Positions 1 to 4,581 of a DNA stretch of 6,305 nucleotides are shown one piece after another. Below the pieces are notes generated by a model, which was given only the letters and a program-made list of their open reading frames with translations, searched no databases and was not told the DNA's origin. The DNA comes from Pseudomonadota bacterium (GTDB taxonomy: Bacteria > Pseudomonadota > Alphaproteobacteria > Rhizobiales > Xanthobacteraceae). Location of the stretch: the NCBI GenBank assembly GCA_023404705.1, contig JAEYAU010000218.1:1-6305 (forward strand). The letters run 5' to 3'. How positions within the stretch are numbered: position 1 is the stretch's first letter; every line of letters starts with the position of its first letter. Position numbers and translations under genes: made by a program.

Positions 1-23
1 CCGACAGCGGCGGGCTGCCGCAT

Positions 24-55
24 GGAAAAGGGCCCCGGCCTTGCGGCCTGGACCG
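24..55 (-). terminator. Probable intrinsic terminator after the PRC-barrel gene
   Basis: Read on the minus strand, about 30 nt after the PRC-barrel stop codon, the DNA can form a GC-rich hairpin. The inner stem is GGCC-GCAA-GGCC (plus positions 39-50), and an outer GGTCC/GGGGCC arm pairs imperfectly with a bulged A and G. It is followed by CTTTTCC. The T tract has only four residues, so termination may be inefficient or the hairpin may mainly protect the 3' end. No T tract follows on the plus strand, so it would act only on the minus-strand transcript. Confidence 0.55.
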
Positions 56-83
56 AGGACGAGGAGATCCGTGACGTAACGCG

Positions 84-584
84 TTACTTCGTGGTGCCGC
101 CCGGACGGGTGGTGCCAGCGCCGCCACCAGCGCCCGTGGTCGGCGCGGGGCGGGCGGCCGGCGGCTGATAGGCCTTGAAGTCCGGCGCGTTCTTGAGCTC
201 ATCCTTCGTCATGGAGAGCTTCAGCTTGATGTTGGTGCCGTCGGCGGTCGAGCCGGTGGTGGCGCCCGTGTTGCTGCCGGCACTGGTCGCGCTGGCGGGC
301 ATCACCTCGAAGCTCTCCATGCTCAGCGCCACGTCCTTGGCACCGAGGCCGAGGAAGCCGCCGACGCCGATGACGAGCGCGTGGATCTTGCCGCTCTTGT
401 CGAACAGGATGTCGTTCACGTCGCCGATCTTCTGATTGTCGGTGCCGATCACGTCAGTGCCCTTGAACTTCGTGGCGAGGAACTGATCGGATTTCTGTTC
501 CGAGATGAAGTTCTTGTCCTGGGCGAGGGCGCCGGTCAGCAGAATTGCGCCGAATGCTGTAGCGGTCACGACTTTCCTGAGCAT
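84..584 (-). CDS. Exported PRC-barrel domain protein
   Basis: This 166-residue protein starts with a classic Sec signal peptide: basic MLRK, a hydrophobic core to about residue 18, and a likely cut after ALA (residue 21). A PRC-barrel-like unit follows at about 34-95. Visible hallmarks are a V-I-G-x-D-x-x-K-I-G-D-V-N-D strand block (45-58), DKSGKIHALVIGVGGFLGLG (62-81) and KDVALSMESFEV (83-94). A Ser/Ala/Gly/Thr linker (about 96-117) separates this from a second block, IKLKLSMTKDEL...APDF (119-136), and the tail (141-166) is rich in Pro, Gly and Thr. The domain is known from the photosynthetic reaction-centre H subunit and from RimM. Stand-alone exported copies are common in Hyphomicrobiales, and their function is largely unknown. 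The start is fixed by GGAGG five bases upstream. The promoter candidate at 672-697 suggests stress induction, so a periplasmic or envelope stress role is inferred and not shown. Confidence 0.85.
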   Translation of the reverse strand: MLRKVVTATAFGAILLTGALAQDKNFISEQKSDQFLATKFKGTDVIGTDNQKIGDVNDILFDKSGKIHALVIGVGGFLGLGAKDVALSMESFEVMPASATSAGSNTGATTGSTADGTNIKLKLSMTKDELKNAPDFKAYQPPAARPAPTTGAGGGAGTTRPGGTTK

Positions 585-589
585 CTAAA

Positions 590-594
590 CCTCC
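590..594 (-). promoter_or_regulatory. Ribosome binding site of the PRC-barrel gene
   Basis: On the minus strand GGAGG is followed by five bases (TTTAG) and then ATG at 584. This is a strong Shine-Dalgarno match at good spacing and supports the chosen start, which also gives a clean signal peptide. Confidence 0.8.
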
Positions 595-596
595 AT

Positions 597-632
597 GATG
601 GTCCTGAGGGTTCGATGGGTCCTGAGGGGTTC
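597..632. repeat. Near-tandem direct repeat in the PRC-gene leader
   Basis: On the plus strand GATGGTCCTGAGGGTTC (597-613) is followed directly by GATGGGTCCTGAGGGGTTC (614-632). The second copy differs only by two extra G residues. The pair lies in the presumed 5' untranslated leader of the PRC-barrel gene, just upstream of its ribosome binding site. It may be a local duplication or a paired binding site for a protein or RNA. No function is known to me. Confidence 0.6.
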
Positions 633-637
633 CCCGG

Positions 638-662
638 GACGAAACCCGCCAGGGAATGTTCC
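638..662 (-). promoter_or_regulatory. Second, weaker GGAAC-type promoter candidate
   Basis: On the minus strand GGAAC (plus 658-662) is followed after 16 bases by CGTC (plus 638-641). The general-stress sigma factor EcfG of alphaproteobacteria prefers GGAAC-N16/17-CGTT, so only the last base differs. It lies downstream of the better candidate at 672-697 and could be a secondary start or chance. If used, it would give a leader of about 50 nt. Confidence 0.3.
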
Positions 663-671
663 ACGCCCATC

Positions 672-697
672 AACTCACAAGACGCGGGGCAAGTTCC
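672..697 (-). promoter_or_regulatory. Candidate EcfG/RpoE2-type general stress promoter for the PRC gene
   Basis: On the minus strand GGAAC (plus 693-697) is separated by 17 bases from AGTT (plus 672-675). The consensus for the alphaproteobacterial general stress sigma factor (EcfG, RpoE2) is GGAAC-N16/17-CGTT, also written GGAAC-N18/19-TT, so the -35 is perfect and three of four -10 bases match. Transcription would begin near 664 and give a leader of about 80 nt before the ATG at 584. Position, strand and target type all fit. It would be controlled by the PhyR-NepR-EcfG pathway, which is an inference. Confidence 0.55.
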
Positions 698-760
698 CCT
701 GCGGGAGCTGCCGCGGAGCCGTCATGCGCTCGCGTTTGGAACAATGGTTTCAGGCGACGT

Positions 761-2347
761 TCAAGCGACTTTCGCTTGCGCGGCGCCGATGCGCGGCAAC
801 GCAACGCGTTCGGCCACGAGCGCGAGGAACGCCTTGGCGGGCAACGGCGGCGAAACCACGTAGCCCTGGCCCTCATCGACGCCGCACGCCTGGAGCGCCG
901 CGATCTGCTGCACGCTCTCGACGCCTTCCGCGACCGTGGTCATGCCGAGCTCGTGCGCGAGGCGCACCAGCATTTCGACCACGGTGCGCGCCGCGAGATC
1001 CTGCGCGACCGAGTCGACGAAGAACTTGTCGATCTTGATGGTGCCGACGCCGAGCTTCTGCACATAGGAGAGTCCGTTGTGGCCGGTGCCGGCGTCGTCG
1101 ATGGCGATGCGGAAGCCGGCCTCGCGCAGCTCGGCGACCACGAGCGCGGCGGCGTCGAGATCGGCGATCGCCTGGCGTTCGGTGAGCTCGAGCAGGATCT
1201 GGCGCGGCGAGATGCGGTCCTCGGCGACGCGCTGGCGCAGCTCGGCGACGAAGCCCGGCGCCATGAAGTGCTCGGGCACGATGTTGAAGGCGACGCGAAA
1301 GGTCTTGTCCTGCTTGAGCAGCGGCCGCAGCTCGTCGAGCGCGCGGGCGAAGATCTGCCAGGTCATCGGGATGATGCGATGAGTCGCCTCGGCGAGCGGA
1401 ATGAACTGCGCGGGCGGGAGAACGCTGCCGTCGGCGCGCACCCAGCGCGCGAGCGCCTCGCAGCCCACGATGGCGCCGGTGTCGAGGCGGAAGATCGGCT
1501 GCAAATAGGGCTGGAATTCGCCCGCCGCGAGCGCGCGGTCGAGCACCGTCACGGGATCCGGCGGGCGCGTCACGATTCGCGCGAACACGAGGCCGAGCAG
1601 CAGGCCGACGAGGCCGGACCCGCCGAACACCAAGGGGTCGTGGTCATGGTTCCAGCCGCGCAGGGTCTCGAGCCCGATACGCAGGTTCGCGCTCAGCGGA
1701 TAACGCTCCGACGCGGCCGTGAAGGCGACCAGATGAGTGGTCGGCAAGCTGCCGCTCGGTGCCAGACGCGCGACGGTCGCGGCGGAGCCGATGCGCAGCA
1801 CGGCCTCCGAGCCCTGGCGCAGTTCGCCGGGAAGCATGTCGAACAGCAGCGCGTCGGTGCTCACCACTGCGACCAGGCGTGTCTCGGCGTCGAAGTGCCA
1901 GGACAGGCCGAGGGCGATGCCCTCCTTCTGATCGATGCGGAACAGCGAGACCGCGGGGTTGAGCGCGCGATGATGCCGGGCGTGGCGCATGTCATGCGCG
2001 TCGAAGCCGAGCGTCTCGACATAGGCCGAGCAGGCGAGGCTGCCGTCGCGGTTGATGACACGGATGTCCTTGAGGGTGCCGCGCTGATAGACCTGCCGCT
2101 GCAGCTCGGCCAGCGCCGGCGCCTCGCAGCTGACGATGCCCTTCTCGACCAGCTCGCTCAGCGCCTCGAAGGCATAGTCGACCGAGCGCTCGGCGCGCTC
2201 GAGCATCCGCTCGTTGAGCTCGGCGAGCTGCTTGCGGTTCTGCATCTCGGTGATCTCGTTATAGGCGAGATGCGCAGTCGCCGAGAAAATGCCGATCGAC
2301 AGGAGCACGACGACGCCCTGGGTCAGGCGCCTGCTGCGGAAGGCCAT
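761..2347 (-). CDS. CSS-EAL membrane c-di-GMP phosphodiesterase
   Basis: This 528-residue protein would hydrolyse cyclic di-GMP to pGpG in the cytoplasm under control of a periplasmic sensor. It has a first membrane helix at about 10-30, a periplasmic region at about 31-240, a second helix at about 240-260, and an EAL domain from about 265 to 515. The periplasmic part has two cysteines, C74 (VSCEAP) and C106 (LACSAY), matching the two-cysteine CSS-motif domain with the CSS degenerated to CSA. In relatives such as E. coli PdeC a disulfide between these cysteines controls activity. The catalytic set looks intact: E297 in EALAR, N355 (FNI), E387 (LELTE), D417-D418, K438 (IKID), E474 (AEGVES) and Q494 (GQGY). 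The usual DDFGTG is DDAGTG here. There is no GGDEF domain. GGTGAG (plus 2354-2359) lies six bases before the ATG. The gene diverges from mraZ, and I see no clear promoter. The family call is firm; the signal sensed is unknown. Confidence 0.92.
   Translation of the reverse strand: MAFRSRRLTQGVVVLLSIGIFSATAHLAYNEITEMQNRKQLAELNERMLERAERSVDYAFEALSELVEKGIVSCEAPALAELQRQVYQRGTLKDIRVINRDGSLACSAYVETLGFDAHDMRHARHHRALNPAVSLFRIDQKEGIALGLSWHFDAETRLVAVVSTDALLFDMLPGELRQGSEAVLRIGSAATVARLAPSGSLPTTHLVAFTAASERYPLSANLRIGLETLRGWNHDHDPLVFGGSGLVGLLLGLVFARIVTRPPDPVTVLDRALAAGEFQPYLQPIFRLDTGAIVGCEALARWVRADGSVLPPAQFIPLAEATHRIIPMTWQIFARALDELRPLLKQDKTFRVAFNIVPEHFMAPGFVAELRQRVAEDRISPRQILLELTERQAIADLDAAALVVAELREAGFRIAIDDAGTGHNGLSYVQKLGVGTIKIDKFFVDSVAQDLAARTVVEMLVRLAHELGMTTVAEGVESVQQIAALQACGVDEGQGYVVSPPLPAKAFLALVAERVALPRIGAAQAKVA
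762..778. repeat. Perfect inverted repeat over the EAL-gene stop codon
   Basis: CAAGCGA-CTT-TCGCTTG is a seven-base-pair perfect inverted repeat with a three-base loop. It spans the last codons and the stop of the EAL gene. On the minus strand no T tract follows, so it is not a standard intrinsic terminator. It could stabilise the 3' end of the message or be chance. I see no better terminator between the EAL and PRC genes. Confidence 0.4.
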
Positions 2348-2543
2348 GGCGTGCTCACCGGTTGAACTCCGGTCGACCGTGACACTTGCTGGTTATTTTT
2401 ACGTAGCGGGCCGCACGTTCCGCGTATCCGGTGCATGCCGGACGCCTGCTTTCCTTCGCCCGTGCAACGCTTTGTTAAGTCAATGAGCCGTTAATCATGT
2501 TGCGGCTGTTCGGTGCGTCGAGAGGCGCGCCGGCGAGCGCGAT

Positions 2544-2587
2544 TCCATTGACGCCCATAATAACCCATGTTATCCCAAATTCTCCCA
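2544..2587. promoter_or_regulatory. MraZ operator: CCCA boxes at exact 10-bp steps
   Basis: Four copies of CCCA start at 2554, 2564, 2574 and 2584, exactly one helical turn apart. A degenerate fifth copy, TCCA, starts at 2544. On the minus strand this reads TGGGN-N5 repeated: TGGGA, TGGGA, TGGGT, TGGGC. E. coli MraZ is known to bind TGGGN direct repeats separated by five bases in its own promoter, and similar arrays precede mraZ in other bacteria. The boxes fill the spacer, the -10 and the start region of the mraZ promoter, so bound MraZ would block polymerase. Autorepression is inferred from this layout. Confidence 0.85.
2548..2576 (+). promoter_or_regulatory. Candidate housekeeping promoter of the mraZ operon
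   Basis: TTGACG (2548-2553), one base off the -35 consensus, is followed after exactly 17 bases by TATCCC (2571-2576), a weak -10. Alphaproteobacterial promoters often have a good TTGAC and a poor -10. Transcription would start near 2583, leaving a leader of about 114 nt before mraZ. The promoter is interleaved with the MraZ boxes, which strengthens the call. A different -10 within a base or two is possible. Confidence 0.55.
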
Positions 2588-2627
2588 TTCGGACTGGCGG
2601 CCATAGCCGATTCATCCGATCGCGTCG

Positions 2628-2660
2628 GCGAGAGAGCGCCCAGGGGCTGGGACGTCTCGC
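2628..2660 (+). other. Predicted hairpin in the mraZ leader RNA
   Basis: The leader can fold as GCGAGA (2628-2633) with TCTCGC (2655-2660), CG (2637-2638) with CG (2653-2654), and CCCAG (2639-2643) with CTGGG (2647-2651) around a GGG loop. That gives 13 base pairs with a three-base bulge on one side and one base on the other. It ends about nine bases before the purine-rich stretch leading to the mraZ ribosome binding site. No T tract follows, so it is not an intrinsic terminator. An effect on translation or message stability is possible but not shown. Confidence 0.45.
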
Positions 2661-2686
2661 GCGAAGCCGGAGGGGAGGGCGGATGC

Positions 2687-2692
2687 AAGGGG
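2687..2692 (+). promoter_or_regulatory. Ribosome binding site of mraZ
   Basis: AAGGGG lies four bases before the ATG at 2697, whose product begins MDLFVSN as expected for MraZ. A stronger-looking GGAGGGGAGGG (2669-2679) sits 17 bases from this ATG, which is too far for usual pairing, and precedes an out-of-frame ATG at 2683. The MraZ start is set by protein homology and not by the strongest purine run. Confidence 0.5.
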
Positions 2693-2696
2693 CGTC

Positions 2697-3164
2697 ATGG
2701 ACCTGTTCGTGTCCAATCAGACATCGCGCCTCGACGCGAAGGGGCGGGTGTCGATCCCGGCGCCCTACCGCGCCGTGCTGGCACGCGATGGCTTCGACGG
2801 CCTCTATTGCTATCCGGCGCTCGACCTCTTCTGCATCGATGCGGGTGGCAACGCCTTGATCACCGAGATCGACCAGCTGATCGGCCGCTACGCGCCCTAT
2901 TCGGAGCCGCGCGATGCCTTTGCGCTGGCGCTCTACGGTGTGAGCGAGACCCTGAAAGTCGATCCCGAGGGACGCGTGACCTTGTCGGATGCGCTCAAGG
3001 CGCATGCCGGCATCACGGATCAGGTCACGTTCGTCGGCCTCGGCCACAAGTTTCAGATCTGGGAGCCCGGACGCTTCCGCGCGCAGCTCGCGGAGGCCAC
3101 CGAGAAGGTGCGCGCGCACAAGAAGCGGCTCGGACCCCAGGACGCCAGCGGAGCACGGGAATGA
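2697..3164 (+). CDS. mraZ: Transcriptional regulator MraZ
   Basis: This 155-residue protein is the DNA-binding regulator that heads the division and cell wall cluster in most bacteria. It acts on the nucleoid as a ring-shaped oligomer and usually represses its own operon. The sequence shows the two AbrB-like half-domains with the diagnostic DxxxR motifs, D13-AKG-R17 (in RLDAKGRVSIPAPYR) and D89-PEG-R93 (in VDPEGRVTL). Length is normal for the family (about 140-160). The C-terminal part (about 125-155) is charged and probably helical. The stop overlaps the next start as ATGA, so translation of rsmH is likely coupled. The CCCA array upstream, overlapping the promoter, is its probable operator. 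Identity is firm; the repressor role here is inferred from E. coli and from the boxes. Confidence 0.96.
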   Translation: MDLFVSNQTSRLDAKGRVSIPAPYRAVLARDGFDGLYCYPALDLFCIDAGGNALITEIDQLIGRYAPYSEPRDAFALALYGVSETLKVDPEGRVTLSDALKAHAGITDQVTFVGLGHKFQIWEPGRFRAQLAEATEKVRAHKKRLGPQDASGARE

Positions 3165-4195
3165 CGATGGGCAGCGACGACGGAAACGTCGTCGCTGGCG
3201 GACTGGCCCGTCACATTCCCGTGCTCGGCGGCGCGGCGCTCGACTATCTCTCCCCGCGTGAGGGCGGTGTGTATGTCGACGGCACCTTCGGGGCCGGCGG
3301 CCACACGCGCGCGATTCTCGAAGCCGCGAACTGCTCGGTGATCGCGATCGATCGCGATCCACGCGCGGTCGCGGCGGGCGCGGCACTGGTCGAGCACTTC
3401 GCGGGCCGGCTGCGGCTGGTCGAGGATCGCTTCGCCAATCTCGATGTGGTGCTGGCGCGGCTCGGCGTTGCGCAAGTGGATGGCGTGCTGCTCGACATCG
3501 GCGTCTCGTCCATGCAGCTCGACGAGGGCGAGCGGGGCTTCTCGTTCCGCCAAGAGGGGCCGCTCGACATGCGCATGGGCGACACAGGCCCGACGGCCGC
3601 GGAGCTGATCGCCGTCGCGGCGGAGCGCGACCTCTCGCAGATCATTTCGGTGCTGGGCGAGGAGCGGCATGCCCGCGCGGTCGCGCGCGCCATCGTGCGC
3701 GCACGGGCCGAGGCGCCGATCGACACCACGCGCGCGCTTGCGGACATCGTCGCCCGCGTCGTCTTCGCGAAGCCGCACGAGATTCATCCGGCGACCCGCA
3801 CCTTCCAGGCGCTGCGCATCTTCCTCAATGACGAGCTCGGCGAGCTGGTCTCGGCGCTGACCGCGGCCGAGCGCGTGCTCGCGCCGGGCGGCCGCCTGGT
3901 GGTGATCTCGTTCCATTCGCTGGAGGACCGCATCGTCAAGACGTTCCTCACCGAGCGTGGCCGCGTCGCGGCCGGCTCGCGCCATATGCCGGAAGTCGCG
4001 CAGGCGGCGCCGAGCTTCGAGATCCTCACCAAGCGTCCGGTGATCGCGGACGAAGCCGAGAACGCCGCGAATCCGCGCGCGCGCTCCGCCAAGCTGCGCG
4101 CCGCTGCGCGCACCGCGGCGCCCGCGCAGGCGCGCGACGCCGCGGCACTGCTGCCGCGCCTTCCCGACCTCGATCACGTGATGCGGGGGCGCTGA
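3161..4195 (+). CDS. rsmH: 16S rRNA (cytosine(1402)-N(4))-methyltransferase RsmH
   Basis: This 344-residue enzyme (older name MraW) transfers a methyl group from S-adenosylmethionine to N4 of C1402 in 16S rRNA, tuning decoding in the ribosomal P site. Family signatures appear in order: HIPVL (18-22), the SAM-binding DGTFGAGGHT (40-49), acidic IAIDRDP (61-67), DIGVSSMQLDEGERGFSF (112-129), PLDMRM (134-139), GEERHARAVA (166-175), HPATRTFQALRIFLNDEL (209-226) and the PGGRLVVISFHSLEDRIVK block (242-260). The ATG at 3161 is preferred over the one at 3167: GGAG (3150-3153) is seven bases upstream, and it gives the common ATGA overlap with the mraZ stop. The C-terminal 35 residues are rich in Ala and Arg and look less conserved. 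Its stop shares one base with the ftsL start. Its place between mraZ and ftsL is standard. The frame is open well upstream of 3161, but that part only shadows mraZ. Confidence 0.96.
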   Translation: MTMGSDDGNVVAGGLARHIPVLGGAALDYLSPREGGVYVDGTFGAGGHTRAILEAANCSVIAIDRDPRAVAAGAALVEHFAGRLRLVEDRFANLDVVLARLGVAQVDGVLLDIGVSSMQLDEGERGFSFRQEGPLDMRMGDTGPTAAELIAVAAERDLSQIISVLGEERHARAVARAIVRARAEAPIDTTRALADIVARVVFAKPHEIHPATRTFQALRIFLNDELGELVSALTAAERVLAPGGRLVVISFHSLEDRIVKTFLTERGRVAAGSRHMPEVAQAAPSFEILTKRPVIADEAENAANPRARSAKLRAAARTAAPAQARDAAALLPRLPDLDHVMRGR

Positions 4196-4581
4196 TGTTC
4201 TGGCGTTTCCTGCATCTCTGCGTGATCGCGGCCTTCGTGTTCGCGGCGATCGACGTCTACAAGATCAAGTACGACTCGACGCTGCAGGCCGAGCGCGTGG
4301 ACAAGCTGCGCGGCGAGATCCGCCGCGAGCAGGAAGCAATCGCGACGCTGCGCGCCGAATGGGCGAAGCTCGATCGGCCCGACCGGGTGCAGGAGCTCGC
4401 CAAGCGCCATCTGACACTGCGCCCCGTCGAGGTGAAGCAGTTCGACCTCCTCGACAAGCTGCCCGACAAGCCGATCGACATCGTGCCGCCGAACTCGACC
4501 GACCCGATCGCCGCGATCATCGAGAGCTTCGCGGATGCGGAGGCGATCACCGGCACGGCGCAGCAGCCGCCGGAGGAGTGA
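4195..4581 (+). CDS. ftsL: Cell division protein FtsL
   Basis: This 128-residue bitopic membrane protein belongs to the divisome and, in well-studied bacteria, forms a complex with FtsB and FtsQ that activates FtsW-FtsI. A very short cytoplasmic tail (MFWRF) leads into a membrane helix (about 5-21). A charged periplasmic coiled coil follows (about 28-60), then the conserved WAKLDRPDRVQELAKRHLTL segment (56-75). FtsL is poorly conserved across phyla, but size, topology, the L-x-R-P-x-R-V-Q motif and the place between rsmH and ftsI make the call safe. The C-terminal region (about 95-128) is acidic and Pro-rich and probably flexible. Start and stop each overlap a neighbour as TGATG, so coupled translation is expected. 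The upstream G run (4185-4189) is a mediocre ribosome binding site, which fits coupling. Confidence 0.92.
   Translation: MFWRFLHLCVIAAFVFAAIDVYKIKYDSTLQAERVDKLRGEIRREQEAIATLRAEWAKLDRPDRVQELAKRHLTLRPVEVKQFDLLDKLPDKPIDIVPPNSTDPIAAIIESFADAEAITGTAQQPPEE

Larger units (their letters stand above)
2348..2696. other. Divergent intergenic control region between the EAL gene and mraZ
   Basis: This 349-bp stretch has no convincing gene. The half nearest the EAL gene (2348-2540) is relatively AT-rich in patches (2388-2401 and 2471-2500) and contains the short inverted repeat TCCGG-TGCATG-CCGGA near 2427-2442. I cannot assign a confident promoter for the EAL gene there. The half nearest mraZ holds the promoter, the CCCA box array, a leader hairpin and the ribosome binding site, each listed separately. 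Two GANTC sites (GATTC at 2541-2545 and 2609-2613) flank the promoter; these are targets of the alphaproteobacterial cell-cycle methylase CcrM. In many relatives the RNase P RNA gene lies near mraZ. I do not see it here, and the gap is too short to hold it comfortably. Confidence 0.7.

Noticed and set aside
1..168. Plus-strand frame open from the left edge (contains ATG at 22) ending in TGA at 166-168
   Set aside because: It overlaps the 3' end of the PRC gene and the terminator hairpin, and its last third is a Pro/Gly/Ala-rich antisense of the PRC tail. It could be the end of an outside gene, but no motif supports that.
738..761. GGAAC-N15-CGTT on the plus strand near the EAL stop
   Set aside because: The spacer is one to two bases short for EcfG, and the promoter would fire antisense into the EAL gene with no target gene.
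656..2365. Long plus-strand open frame (569 codons) opposite the EAL gene
   Set aside because: Its product is an Arg/Glu/His/Asp-rich string without recognisable domains, typical of antisense frames in GC-rich genes. The minus-strand frame encodes a clear EAL protein.
2475..2494. Two TTAA half-sites resembling a CtrA box
   Set aside because: The spacing is 12 bases, whereas CtrA needs TTAA-N7-TTAA. The site is also about 55 bp upstream of the proposed -35 of mraZ.
2570..2578. TTATCCCAA resembling a DnaA box
   Set aside because: It matches TTATCCACA at only seven of nine positions and is explained by the 10-bp CCCA array.
2348..2696. RNase P RNA gene (rnpB) upstream of mraZ
   Set aside because: It is often found near mraZ in relatives, but the gap is short, is filled by promoter elements, and shows none of the conserved RNase P RNA core that I can recognise.
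2567..3160. Upstream extension of the rsmH frame through mraZ
   Set aside because: The frame is open but encodes Arg-rich sequence with no similarity to RsmH. The family begins shortly before HIPVL, and GGAG precedes the ATG at 3161.
3053..4177. Minus-strand open frame (374 codons) opposite mraZ and rsmH
   Set aside because: This is another GC-rich shadow. RsmH signatures occupy the plus strand throughout.
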